From: Candidatus Altimarinota bacterium | Lineage (GTDB): Bacteria; Patescibacteriota; Gracilibacteria; UBA1369; LOWO2-01-FULL-3 | Assembly (NCBI GenBank): GCA_016763975.1 | Contig: JAESSS010000036.1 | Coordinates: 1 to 64,000 of the forward strand | Direction: 5' to 3' | Length of the DNA: 64,000 nt | Shown here: one piece after another, positions 17,712 through 28,181 of the stretch | Layout of the letters: each line of letters opens with the position of its first letter | Position numbering within the stretch: the first letter of the stretch is position 1 | Position numbers and translations under genes: made by a program | Notes under the pieces: model-generated | What the model was told of the DNA's origin: nothing | The model's database searches: none | The model's input: the letters and a program-made list of their open reading frames with translations, nothing else

Positions 17712-19211
17712 ATGTCACGCTTAGCCGTTGATCTACAAAAAACCGCAGGATGGGGAGCAAAGCTTCTCTACTTTTCTACACTTATATTCGCCGCACTGGG
17801 AATCTGGATGCATCCATATTTTCATATTGGAAGTGGAATTTTTGGCTTTCTTTCACTAGTAAACCTCTATTACAAACACGTTCAAACGGAAGACATCCTC
17901 TTACGCAACTTCGGTCTTCTAGCCCAAATGCGCTATATCTTAGAAAGTATTGGACCGGAATTACGACAATATTTCTATGCTTCCGACACCGAAGAACGTC
18001 CCTTTAACCGCAACGAACGTTCAGAAGTATACAAAAAAGCAGAGAACGTCGACTCTACAACCTCTTTTGGATCACAACTCGAATTTGATCATCACGAAAT
18101 CAAACTGCGCCACTCTATGTTCCCTATTCTCAAAGAAGAACGCCAAAAATACTCCCTCACTTTCGGCGAAGAACGCGGCCTAAAAAATAAATTCGAAATC
18201 ACCAAACCATTCATGATCTCCGCCATGAGCTTCGGCTCACTCGGCGAAAACGCTGTACGCTCCCTCTCAAAAGGCGCAGCACTCGGCGGCATTCCCATCA
18301 ACACCGGCGAAGGCGGCCTCTCACCCTACCACCTCTCCGGAGGCGGCGACGTAATATTTCAATTAGGCACAGCCAAATTTGGTTGCCGCAACTCTGACGG
18401 CTCTCTCAACGAAGAAAAATTCAAAGAAATTGCAGCCAACAAACAAGTACGCATGATCGAGATCAAATTCTCCCAGGGTGCCAAACCAGGCAAGGGAGGG
18501 CTCCTACCAAAAGAAAAAATCACTAAAGAAATTTCCGAAATTCGCGGCGTACCCATGGACCAAGACATAGTCTCCCCGCCCCGCCACATCGAATGTGACA
18601 CAACAGTAAACACTGTAAAATTCATCGCCAAAGTACAATCTCTCGCCAACGACAAACCTGTCGGCATCAAATTAACATTAGGAAACGAAAAAGAATTCCG
18701 CGAAATGATCCTCGAGATGAAAAAACAAGACGTACTCCCAGACTACATGGACATTGACGGCTCAGAAGGAGGCACAGGAGCCGCTCCCAAGAGTTTTATC
18801 GACTCAGTGGGCATTCCACTCTTAGTCGCCCTTCCTAGGGTCCAAAAAATACTCACAGAAGAAGGCGTGCGCGACAAAATGAAACTAGTTTGCTCCGGCA
18901 AATTAATAAACGCCGCCAAACAACTCACAGCAATGGCTTACGGAGCCGACGCCATCTACACTGCCCGCGGATTTATGCTCGCACTCGGCTGCATCCAAGC
19001 CCTACAATGCAACAAAGGAACCTGCCCAGTCGGCATCACCACCCACGATCCCCTCCTTCAACACGGCCTCGTAGTAGAAAAGAAAGCCGAACGCATCAAA
19101 AACTACATCTTTAACATGGACCACGACTTTCACGAACTACTCGCAGCCACAGGCGCCAGAACAGTTCAGGATCTAAGTATGGATAAATTATACATTCCGG
19201 ATCATGCCTAA
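17712..19211 (+). CDS. Membrane-anchored glutamate synthase-domain FMN protein
   Basis: The 499-residue protein has two N-terminal membrane segments (about residues 15-60) and then a GltB central/FMN domain: AMSFGSLGENAVRSLSKGA, NTGEGGLSPYH, MDIDGSEGGTGAAPKSF and YGADAIYTARGFMLALGC. The cysteine cluster CNKGTCPVG corresponds to the 3Fe-4S site. It lacks the glutaminase domain of GltB, so it belongs to the stand-alone FMN-binding glutamate synthase family, whose reaction is not settled. It is inserted between grpE and dnaK with no obvious functional link to either. Confidence 0.85.
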   Translation: MSRLAVDLQKTAGWGAKLLYFSTLIFAALGIWMHPYFHIGSGIFGFLSLVNLYYKHVQTEDILLRNFGLLAQMRYILESIGPELRQYFYASDTEERPFNRNERSEVYKKAENVDSTTSFGSQLEFDHHEIKLRHSMFPILKEERQKYSLTFGEERGLKNKFEITKPFMISAMSFGSLGENAVRSLSKGAALGGIPINTGEGGLSPYHLSGGGDVIFQLGTAKFGCRNSDGSLNEEKFKEIAANKQVRMIEIKFSQGAKPGKGGLLPKEKITKEISEIRGVPMDQDIVSPPRHIECDTTVNTVKFIAKVQSLANDKPVGIKLTLGNEKEFREMILEMKKQDVLPDYMDIDGSEGGTGAAPKSFIDSVGIPLLVALPRVQKILTEEGVRDKMKLVCSGKLINAAKQLTAMAYGADAIYTARGFMLALGCIQALQCNKGTCPVGITTHDPLLQHGLVVEKKAERIKNYIFNMDHDFHELLAATGARTVQDLSMDKLYIPDHA

Positions 19212-19278
19212 AGTCGCAAATTAATCACCTCCCCACTTCTACCCTCAATTTCTTCCCGAACCAGTAATTGAAACTTTT

Positions 19279-19563
19279 TCAAAAACTCTCTTCTTCGAAT
19301 ATATTTGGCATCCCTCCCCTCAAAAATAGCCAAATAGCCTTCAACCAACTCAAAAAAGACTGCTCCAACAACAAAATTGCATCCAAAACATCCCCCAAAA
19401 CCCTTAGCTCGAACATTTCCATTCTTTTAATCTGCTCAAAATCAAATTCATCCCCCTCAGCAGATCTATACATATAATCCATCCATTCAACATAAGAAAC
19501 ACTTTCACAAAGAGCCCCCAAGGCGATATCACCCTCAATATTTCTCACTTCGCTATTCCCCAT
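19279..19563 (-). CDS. Hypothetical small protein
   Basis: The 94-residue acidic, helical protein (MGNSEVRNIEGDIALGAL...) resembles no family I know. It has a hydrophobic patch (SFLSWLKAIWLFLRGG) near the C-terminus that could be amphipathic. It is divergent from dnaK, the two start codons being 105 bases apart, and convergent with the glutamate synthase-like gene. The remaining gap 19212-19278 shows nothing else. Confidence 0.5.
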   Translation of the reverse strand: MGNSEVRNIEGDIALGALCESVSYVEWMDYMYRSAEGDEFDFEQIKRMEMFELRVLGDVLDAILLLEQSFLSWLKAIWLFLRGGMPNIFEEESF

Positions 19564-19583
19564 AATAAGTCGTTAAATTACTA

Positions 19584-19624
19584 TTGACCCAACTTTACTA
19601 GCACTCTATAATAGAGACTGCTAA
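19584..19624 (+). promoter_or_regulatory. dnaK promoter with CIRCE operator
   Basis: CTAGCACTC-TATAATAGA-GACTGCTAA (19598-19624) is a CIRCE element with the 9-9-9 layout; its arms pair at seven of nine positions. TTGACC (19584-19589) and a perfect TATAAT (19607-19612) are 17 bases apart, and the -10 box fills the CIRCE spacer exactly as at hrcA. The leader to the dnaK ATG is about 49 bases. Confidence 0.9.
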
Positions 19625-19664
19625 TCAATTTAGCTAGGACTCGAATAATAGCTTAAACAAATAA

Positions 19665-21626
<1,962 letters not shown>

Positions 21627-21637
21627 CTCACACAAAT

Positions 21638-21820
21638 ATGTCTAACTCACAAATCAATTCAGCTCTATCAGAATTACGTTCTGCTGGAGCAAAAGGAACT
21701 CCCAACGGATCAGTTGTGCTCTCAGCAAAAGATGGAGCTAAGTGGTCTGGCAAAAAATCCAACGGAGACCCATGGGAAATGATTAAAAACTCAGACACAA
21801 GCTACAACTGCATGTGCTAA
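21638..21820 (+). CDS. Hypothetical 60-residue protein co-transcribed with dnaK
   Basis: The small protein is polar, begins MSNSQINSALSELRSAG and ends YNCMC with a terminal CxxC-like Cys-Met-Cys. It lies 11 bases after the dnaK stop and just before a strong terminator, so it should share the CIRCE-controlled transcript. I recognise no family. The gene-like spacing, clean ATG and terminator position support it being real; a heat-shock role is only inferred from transcription context. Confidence 0.6.
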   Translation: MSNSQINSALSELRSAGAKGTPNGSVVLSAKDGAKWSGKKSNGDPWEMIKNSDTSYNCMC

Positions 21821-21835
21821 TAGAAAACATAGAAA

Positions 21836-21867
21836 AGCCCCGAGACTAAAATCTCGGGGCTTTTTTT
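21836..21867. terminator. Rho-independent terminator after the dnaK unit
   Basis: AGCCCCGAGA (21836-21845) and TCTCGGGGCT (21852-21861) form a perfect 10-bp stem with a six-base loop followed by seven T residues. The complementary strand also has a short T-run, so it may serve the convergent gene ending at 21869. Confidence 0.95.
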
Positions 21868-21868
21868 A

Positions 21869-22582
21869 TTAATTCCAACTACCAAGTACCAAAGCAGGAG
21901 CCTGATCCATAGGAATAAAAACATTCAAAACAGTATCAGGAGAAACAATAATTATCTCACTAATACGCTTACCACTACTATCCACACTTGGCCAAATTTC
22001 AATCTCAACCGCTCCGCCTTTTTTCCGCACCACAATTTGTGCACCCTTCCTCAATATTGATGAACTATCAAACATCATAGCCATAACATCACCACTAGAA
22101 GCAGGAGCAGGAACCGAGTCTTCATCAAGTGGATATAACCTAATTGCCCCAGCTCTACCAACTATCTGATAATTAGCCGTCAAAACCAAACTATAATTCT
22201 CAGGCAAATCACCAGCTTTCATAGCAACACTATGAGCTTTTTCTCCACTAACAAGCGAAGGCGCAAGATGATGCCTAACACCATCCATGCCCAAACATTC
22301 ATCACTATGCTCTACCCAGCCACTACCCTCCACAGAACCATCCTCCATCAAAGTACAAGTCACCAAATTACGCATATGCAAAACAATATATGTTACATCC
22401 ATTTTCTCGGCAACAGCATCCAAAAACAAGCGTCTTAAAACAGGCAAAGTTCTCCGATCAACAGAAACAAAAGACTTACCAGCTCTAACCATAGTGTCAG
22501 TCCCCACAGTGATATCATCAATCACAACAAAAACCTCATCTTTTGGCACCTCGTGAATCGGCAGTCCATCAAATTTCTCCAT
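21869..22582 (-). CDS. Hypothetical protein
   Basis: I do not recognise this 237-residue protein. It starts MEKFDGLPIHEVPKDEVFVVIDDITVG and is predicted to be mainly beta strands, with no signal peptide or membrane segment. It follows the NDH-2 gene on the same strand after 35 bases, so it could be co-transcribed, and it ends at the dnaK terminator. It may be a distant relative in style of the 218-residue hypothetical at 26918, but I see no clear shared motif. Confidence 0.6.
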   Translation of the reverse strand: MEKFDGLPIHEVPKDEVFVVIDDITVGTDTMVRAGKSFVSVDRRTLPVLRRLFLDAVAEKMDVTYIVLHMRNLVTCTLMEDGSVEGSGWVEHSDECLGMDGVRHHLAPSLVSGEKAHSVAMKAGDLPENYSLVLTANYQIVGRAGAIRLYPLDEDSVPAPASSGDVMAMMFDSSSILRKGAQIVVRKKGGAVEIEIWPSVDSSGKRISEIIIVSPDTVLNVFIPMDQAPALVLGSWN

Positions 22583-22617
22583 AATAAATTTATTAAAGGA
22601 GAATAAGATAGCATACC

Positions 22618-23856
22618 TTAGTCATTACTAACAAAAACCCGATTCGACCTCCACCATTTCGCCAAAGCTTTTCCAAAAGGCAAAATCCCCACTAAATACC
22701 AAAAATCTATCAACCTTCTCAAAAACCACACCCACACCCCAGAATACAAACGCCCTTTGAACCACCAAATCGCATATTTGCCCCCAATCGGCACCACCCA
22801 AGTTGGCTCACCCGGATTGTAGGCCTCGAACTCTTCTCCTCTACACACAGCCAAAACATTACGCGCCAAAACCTTGCCCTCCCTCATCGCAATACTCGCC
22901 AACATCGGCAATGAGCGCCCTTTTTCATAAGGATTTTCCAAATAGACATTGTCTCCAGCCGCAAAAACGTTGGGATATTTCACCGAATGCAAATATTCAT
23001 TAATCATGATCGCGCCACGAGTTTCCCTCGATCCAAAGCTAGCGGAAACCACAGAATTGACCATCACTCCCCCAGTCCAAATAAAAACATCACTCGGCAA
23101 AGTCTTTACCTTGCCCCTAAACTTGCATTTCACCTTATCTTTTTCTAAACCGGCAATCAGATGACCAGTCAAAACCTTTACTTTTAGCTTTCTCAAACGC
23201 TTCGCAACCAATCGCGTACCAGCAGGATGCAAATTGACCAAATTATTCCCGCCCTCAATCAACTGCACTTTCACACGCCCAACAGGATACTTATATTTCT
23301 TACAAATCTTCTTCACAAATCCACACATTTCAGCCACCGTCTCCACCCCCGTCGCTCCCCCGCCTCCGACATTAATCACCACATCTTTTACTATCCCCTT
23401 CTTCCAAAGCTGCTGAAAATACTGATCAATATGACAATTAATCTTCAGAGCATCATTGGCATCTTTCATTTGTAGACTATATTTTTCCAAACCTTTTATT
23501 CCATAAAAATTAGTAGTAGAGCCCAGTGCCACAACCAAAAAATCATAATCAATTCGCCCACCCTTTTTTAATCGAACATAGTTTTTTTCAGGAAAAATCT
23601 TCACAACTTTGTCACAAACAAAATCCTTCAAAAGATCCTCAAAAGGTGTCGCCACAGTCTCACGCAAATCAATCAAACACTGTTTAGTAATTTCATCATT
23701 AAAAGCCGTCGCCACTTCATAAAGATCCGCCTTATAAACATGTGAGCGACTACTATCAACCACCGTAACTTTTAGGCCTTTTTGACCCTGCAAATCCTGC
23801 GCAACACGAAGACCAGCAAAACCAGCTCCGAGAATTAAAACACGTTTTTTGGCCAT
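22618..23856 (-). CDS. NAD(P)H dehydrogenase type II (NDH-2-like flavoprotein)
   Basis: The 412-residue protein has an N-terminal FAD-binding Rossmann motif (RVLILGAGFAGLRVAQDL), VVALGSTTNFYGI, a second nucleotide-binding motif NVGGGGATGVETVAEM and FAAGDNVYLENP. The C-terminus is Trp-rich and amphipathic or hydrophobic (WWFKGRLYSGVWVWFLRR), as in membrane-bound NDH-2. It would oxidise NADH at the membrane, with quinone or another acceptor. The stop of phosphoketolase lies right before its start, linking NADH reoxidation to the phosphoketolase pathway. No other respiratory gene is seen here. Confidence 0.85.
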   Translation of the reverse strand: MAKKRVLILGAGFAGLRVAQDLQGQKGLKVTVVDSSRSHVYKADLYEVATAFNDEITKQCLIDLRETVATPFEDLLKDFVCDKVVKIFPEKNYVRLKKGGRIDYDFLVVALGSTTNFYGIKGLEKYSLQMKDANDALKINCHIDQYFQQLWKKGIVKDVVINVGGGGATGVETVAEMCGFVKKICKKYKYPVGRVKVQLIEGGNNLVNLHPAGTRLVAKRLRKLKVKVLTGHLIAGLEKDKVKCKFRGKVKTLPSDVFIWTGGVMVNSVVSASFGSRETRGAIMINEYLHSVKYPNVFAAGDNVYLENPYEKGRSLPMLASIAMREGKVLARNVLAVCRGEEFEAYNPGEPTWVVPIGGKYAIWWFKGRLYSGVWVWFLRRLIDFWYLVGILPFGKALAKWWRSNRVFVSND

Positions 23857-26202
23857 TTAAATTGTTCTTAAATGTTCAGGATCATTACCATATTTTTCGA
23901 TATAAGCTTGATGTTCATCAATAATTTTTTCCAATTTAGCACAAGCATCATCACGCTTCTTGCCTTTGACTCCACGTTTAATTAAATCAATAGCGAGGTG
24001 ATAACAACTCACCCCATTGCTGATCTTAATATCGAAAGGTGTGGTAGTAGAACCAGTTTCCCGATAACCATGAATTGTGAAACGGTCAGAACTTGTATAT
24101 GGCCACATAATTCCCTCAATATCATTCACATAACCGTGATAAGAGAAAACGACAGGTTTCTTTGCAGTGAAATAATGATTCACCCCACTCTCTGTCATAC
24201 AAACATTGCCACTACATGCATCTCCCAAACAAATCGAAGTCAATTCAGAAACATTTACATAACGAACCTTCAACGAAGGCACCAATTTTTTACAAAGTTT
24301 CACCGCACAAATTGCCTCTTGAGTGATGTAATCTCCAGCCGATGCCAATACCACATCAGGATTTTTGCTAGCAGACTTACCACCAACCCAATCCCAAATC
24401 GCAATTCCAGTTTTGGCCTGTTCACGCGCTTCTTTTAAAGAAAGCCACTGTGGCAAATCACGTTTGCCCGCAACTATCACAGCAATTCCGTCCTTCTTCG
24501 TCATACATTCTTCCAAAGCAACAAGCATCGAATTCGCATCCGCCGGATAATAAATCTGGCAGAAATCTCCATGTTTTTGAAGAACACTAGAAACAAAACT
24601 TGGATTCTGATGAGAATAACCGTTGTGATCCTGACGCCATCCCACAGATGACAAAATATAAATTGCCGATGCAACCGGCTTCCTCCATTTCACTTTAAAA
24701 CTCTGTTTCAAAAACTTAGCATGCTGATCAACCATCGTTCCAATAATCCCCGCAAACGCCTCGTAAGTTACAAACATGCCATGACGGCCAGTGAGGATAT
24801 ATCCCTGCATCCAGCCCTGCAAAGTATGTTCAGAAAGCATTTCCATCACACGCCCATCTGGAGACATTTGTTCATCAGCAATATTTGTCGGCCACATAAA
24901 TGCACGTTTTGTTTGCTCAAAAACAGAACCCAACTTATTGGATTCCATTTCGTCCGGACACATAATTCTAAAATTTTTCGGATTTTTCTTATACAAATCT
25001 CTCAAAAATTGCCCAGCAATTTTCATCGAAGATCCTTCATGACAACCACGTTCACCACAAGTCACTGAATACTTAGACAAAGCAGGTAATTTCAATTTTT
25101 TGTACTGATCACCACCAAATGCATGTTTGTTCAGCCCCATTCTCTTCGATCCTTTCGGCACAAACTGAATCACCTCCTTCAACGGCGCCCCCTTCTTATC
25201 AAGAAGCTCATGAACTTTGTAACTTTTTAACCACTTTTTGATCGCATTCATAGCCTCTGGATTCTCTTTTGGATGACCAATTGGAATTCCATGTGAATGA
25301 AAAGAGCCTTCCACCAAATGACCAGCATACTTATGAACTCCACCACGACCCTTCTCAGATATCAAAAGAATTACCGGCATTTTAGCCTTCAACAAAGGCT
25401 TTTTAGAAGAACGTGCCTTCTTCTGAACTGCTCGAATAATTTTGTATGCCTTGTCCAAAGCCTCTAAATATTTTTTATGAAGATTAGGAGCTTTTACAAT
25501 TATCGGCTCATAACCATATCCCTTAAACAGATGTGTTAATTCTTCATCATCCATTCGTCCGTAAATCGTCGGATTAGAAATTTTGAATCCATTGATATGA
25601 ACGATCGGCAACACTGCTCCACTCGTTCGCGGATTCACAAACTTGTTTGAATGCCATGCTGTCGCAGTTGGACCAGTTTCGGCCTCACCATCTCCCACAA
25701 CAACTGCCGCTATCAAATTTGGATTATCCAAAATCGCACCATAGGCTGTAGCAAGGGAATAACCCAACTCACCACCTTCCAAAATAGAACCCGGAACTGT
25801 CGGAGTTACATGTGAAGGAAACAGTGAATGTGGCCAAGAAAAATCCTTAATCACTTTGCCCATACCTTTGCCATTCACGGGGAATTTACGTGGATAAACT
25901 TTGTCCAAAGCACCTTCCGCAAAAACATTCGCCAAGATCGCCGGCGCCCCATGTCCCGGACCAGTCACAATCATCATTTCACATTTTTCATTAGAAATAA
26001 GCCAATTTAACCCGGCATAAATCACATTCAAGCCTGGAACCGTACCCCAATGTCCGAGAATTCTTTCTTTGATATGTTTTTCACTAAGTTCTTCTTCCAA
26101 CTGAAAATTATCCTTTAGATAAAGCTGCGCGGCACCAATATAGTCAGTATAACGCGTATAGAGCTTCATCCAATCAAGAGCCTTTTTTGTAGGTTTTGCC
26201 AT
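23857..26202 (-). CDS. xfp: Xylulose-5-phosphate/fructose-6-phosphate phosphoketolase
   Basis: The thiamine diphosphate enzyme cleaves xylulose 5-P (and perhaps fructose 6-P) with phosphate to acetyl phosphate plus glyceraldehyde 3-P (or erythrose 4-P). Hallmarks are TGPGHGAPAILANVF, VVGDGEAETGPTATAWHSNKF and HVTPTVPGSILEGGELGYSL. Length (about 780) is normal. I choose ATG 26202 (MAKPTKKALDWMKLY) over the upstream in-frame start at 26229, which matches the usual N-terminus better. It is divergent from the Crp/Fnr gene with about 59 bases between starts, and NDH-2 follows directly. Confidence 0.95.
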   Translation of the reverse strand: MAKPTKKALDWMKLYTRYTDYIGAAQLYLKDNFQLEEELSEKHIKERILGHWGTVPGLNVIYAGLNWLISNEKCEMMIVTGPGHGAPAILANVFAEGALDKVYPRKFPVNGKGMGKVIKDFSWPHSLFPSHVTPTVPGSILEGGELGYSLATAYGAILDNPNLIAAVVVGDGEAETGPTATAWHSNKFVNPRTSGAVLPIVHINGFKISNPTIYGRMDDEELTHLFKGYGYEPIIVKAPNLHKKYLEALDKAYKIIRAVQKKARSSKKPLLKAKMPVILLISEKGRGGVHKYAGHLVEGSFHSHGIPIGHPKENPEAMNAIKKWLKSYKVHELLDKKGAPLKEVIQFVPKGSKRMGLNKHAFGGDQYKKLKLPALSKYSVTCGERGCHEGSSMKIAGQFLRDLYKKNPKNFRIMCPDEMESNKLGSVFEQTKRAFMWPTNIADEQMSPDGRVMEMLSEHTLQGWMQGYILTGRHGMFVTYEAFAGIIGTMVDQHAKFLKQSFKVKWRKPVASAIYILSSVGWRQDHNGYSHQNPSFVSSVLQKHGDFCQIYYPADANSMLVALEECMTKKDGIAVIVAGKRDLPQWLSLKEAREQAKTGIAIWDWVGGKSASKNPDVVLASAGDYITQEAICAVKLCKKLVPSLKVRYVNVSELTSICLGDACSGNVCMTESGVNHYFTAKKPVVFSYHGYVNDIEGIMWPYTSSDRFTIHGYRETGSTTTPFDIKISNGVSCYHLAIDLIKRGVKGKKRDDACAKLEKIIDEHQAYIEKYGNDPEHLRTI

Positions 26203-26223
26203 ATGAAATGAGGTGAGGGTTTC

Positions 26224-26252
26224 TTGCAAATAAATTTATCACAAGTTAGAAT
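26224..26252 (+). promoter_or_regulatory. Promoter of the Crp/Fnr regulator gene
   Basis: TTGCAA (26224-26229), 17 bases and TAGAAT (26247-26252) stand only nine bases before the ATG at 26262, so the mRNA should be nearly leaderless. A TTGTGA half-site on the minus strand (26239-26244) lies in the spacer but has no matching second half. Confidence 0.65.
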
Positions 26253-26261
26253 CGGAATCCA

Positions 26262-26921
26262 ATGACAGAAGGAACAAAAACTTGGTACCTACAACAAATC
26301 GATCTCTTCGAAGGCATTCCTGACGAAGAAATTATGCGTATTGCCGAAAAAATGGAAGAACGTCGCTGCACAAAAAAAGAACTTATCTACACCCCTTTTG
26401 AAGCTAACGATTCAGTCTGCGTTTTGAAAAAGGGCGAAGTAACCCTCTATTATTCTCACAACGGCAAAAAATTAATCATCGACGTTTTGAAACCCGGTTC
26501 AATTTTCGGAAACATCGCTTTTAACGACAAAAACAGCGACCATTTCGCCGAAGTAACAGAAGACGCCTACATTTGTTTCTTCTCCGTGGAAGACTTTATG
26601 AAAATAATCCAAGCCAAACCGGAACTGATGATGAGATTTTTAAAAATAATGTCTGAAAGAATAAGCGATTATGAAAAACGTATAAAAAGCGGACTATTCG
26701 ATGCTAAAGAAAAAATCATTCAACACTTAGAAATAATCAAAGAAAAAGGCAACAAAGGAATCCTCACCAAACTAATCGGCGGCAAAAAACGCATCACCCA
26801 CGAACGCCTCGCCCAATTCACTGGCCTCTCCCGCGAAACAGTCACCCGCGCCATCAACGACCTCAAAAAAGAGGGTCGAATCGTCGACTGCGAAGAAACT
26901 GGAATCTGTTTAAGTCACTAG
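26262..26921 (+). CDS. Crp/Fnr family transcriptional regulator
   Basis: The 219-residue protein has an N-terminal cyclic-nucleotide-binding-like beta-roll (YTPFEANDSVCVLKKGEVTLYY, VLKPGSIFGNIAF), a dimerisation helix (about residues 115-140) and a C-terminal winged helix with the recognition helix GLSRETVTRAINDLKKEGRI. The Arg-Glu pair in SRETVTR resembles proteins binding TGTGA/TCACA half-sites. The N-terminus has no FNR-type four-cysteine cluster, and the Arg-Ser pair that binds cAMP is not clear, so the ligand is unknown. It is the likely reader of the AGTGA-N6-TCACT palindromes found at four promoters here. Confidence 0.92.
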   Translation: MTEGTKTWYLQQIDLFEGIPDEEIMRIAEKMEERRCTKKELIYTPFEANDSVCVLKKGEVTLYYSHNGKKLIIDVLKPGSIFGNIAFNDKNSDHFAEVTEDAYICFFSVEDFMKIIQAKPELMMRFLKIMSERISDYEKRIKSGLFDAKEKIIQHLEIIKEKGNKGILTKLIGGKKRITHERLAQFTGLSRETVTRAINDLKKEGRIVDCEETGICLSH

Positions 26922-27574
26922 AGATTCGCTTTAAAAAGCTCTAAGAATAATTGAAAATTTTCAATATCAGTAAAGGCAACTCCATGAGCCTCCGGTTTAA
27001 CAATGCCATAAGTCACCAAATCAGATCCTCCATCATCTTCTTCAGTCAAAAGAAGCGCTTTAGTCAAATCCGAATCTTGATCATTTGTAAGCACCAATAA
27101 ATAATAATGTCCATCACGATCAATCCCTATCTCAATCCCTGAACAAATATATTTCTCCACCAAATTAGCATCGAGAGTACAAACCGCGACCTGAGCAACC
27201 AGTTTTTCACCAATCCTCTCAACAACCCCAACTCTCTTTCTTACATCCAAACATCTATGATCTGCACCAATAATCATACCACTCAACTGTAGTCCAATAT
27301 TTCTAAAAACCACTTCAATATCCACTCCCTCTGGCAAAACATCCAACCCTTCAACTTCTCCATTAGGTAACACATATAGGGTGTAATCTCTCATGTCAGT
27401 TCTTAGAGAAACCCAAACCTTCCCCTCTTCGACCGGTTTAAAATAAATATGAGTCACGCCTCTGACCCCATTCACCTCATACCTTCTACTTTCCTCTCCA
27501 TCTCCACAACATTCACAAACCTTAGCAAAATCCAAAACAACAGGACCTTGAACAACTCTCTCTGGATAAGCCAT
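26918..27574 (-). CDS. Hypothetical protein
   Basis: I do not recognise this roughly 218-residue protein. I place the start at ATG 27574 (MAYPERVVQG) instead of an upstream TTG. A CECCGDGEE cluster near residue 20 could bind metal. The rest looks like alternating beta strands with acidic loops and no export signal. A TAGAAT -10-like box ends eight bases before the ATG. The gene converges on the Crp/Fnr gene, their ends overlapping by four bases. Confidence 0.6.
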   Translation of the reverse strand: MAYPERVVQGPVVLDFAKVCECCGDGEESRRYEVNGVRGVTHIYFKPVEEGKVWVSLRTDMRDYTLYVLPNGEVEGLDVLPEGVDIEVVFRNIGLQLSGMIIGADHRCLDVRKRVGVVERIGEKLVAQVAVCTLDANLVEKYICSGIEIGIDRDGHYYLLVLTNDQDSDLTKALLLTEEDDGGSDLVTYGIVKPEAHGVAFTDIENFQLFLELFKANL

Positions 27575-27636
27575 AATAAACAATTCTATTGATAAGACAG
27601 AAAATTACCCGCAAAAATAAACAAAAGCAAACTTTT

Positions 27637-27680
27637 AAGTGACAATAATCACTTCCAACAAATCCAAGCGCACATACAAT
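27637..27680 (+). promoter_or_regulatory. Crp/Fnr-type operator and promoter of the thioredoxin lipoprotein gene
   Basis: AAGTGACAATAATCACTT (27637-27654) is a perfect 6-6-6 palindrome of the AGTGA-N6-TCACT type. The -10 box TACAAT (27675-27680) has only a poor -35 (CTTCCA). With a transcript start near 27687 the operator centre is at -41.5, the classic class II activator position. This suggests the promoter depends on the activator. Confidence 0.7.
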
Positions 27681-27707
27681 GCAGCTACATTTTTAACCAA
27701 TACAAAT

Positions 27708-28178
27708 ATGTACAAGATCTTACGAGTATCAATCCTTTCAATGTTTGTGCTCAGCGCATGCACATCTGGACAAACATCGACAACACACTCCTCAACTGAT
27801 CCAGAAACAGTTGTCGTGGAAACTATAGAAAGCACTGAAACACCATCAGTACAACTCGCTTCAGCCCAATTCATCGACTACGACAAAGAAACTTTCAAAG
27901 AATATGAAGGCCAAAAACCAGTAGCACTTTTCTTTCACGCCGATTGGTGTCCATCATGCCGCGCTGTAGAAAATGATATCAACAAAAACCTCTCCACTTT
28001 GCCGGATGGAGTGACTATTATTAAAATAAATTTTGACACAGAGCTAGTACTTAGGCAAAAATACGGAGTAGCTATTCAATCAACAATAGTAATACTAGAC
28101 GCAGATGGAGAAATTACAGAGAGGCTCGCCTCACCATCTAGTCGTGAAATAGTCGCTGCTATAAACAAAAACCTCTAA
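27708..28178 (+). CDS. Thioredoxin-like lipoprotein
   Basis: The start at ATG 27708 gives a lipoprotein signal peptide, MYKILRVSILSMFVLSAC, with lipobox LSAC; the upstream in-frame GTG at 27639 lies inside the operator and is rejected. A Ser/Thr-rich linker precedes a thioredoxin fold with active site WCPSC (PVALFFHADWCPSCRAVE) and a C-terminal half without a clear cis-Pro motif (IQSTIVILDADGEI). It should act outside the membrane in thiol-disulfide exchange, receiving electrons through the CcdA-like protein encoded four bases downstream. Confidence 0.88.
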   Translation: MYKILRVSILSMFVLSACTSGQTSTTHSSTDPETVVVETIESTETPSVQLASAQFIDYDKETFKEYEGQKPVALFFHADWCPSCRAVENDINKNLSTLPDGVTIIKINFDTELVLRQKYGVAIQSTIVILDADGEITERLASPSSREIVAAINKNL

Positions 28179-28181
28179 ACT

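Noticed and set aside
26224-26261. Autoregulatory Crp/Fnr site in the xfp-crp intergenic region
   Set aside because: Only a single TTGTGA half-site is present; the second half does not match.
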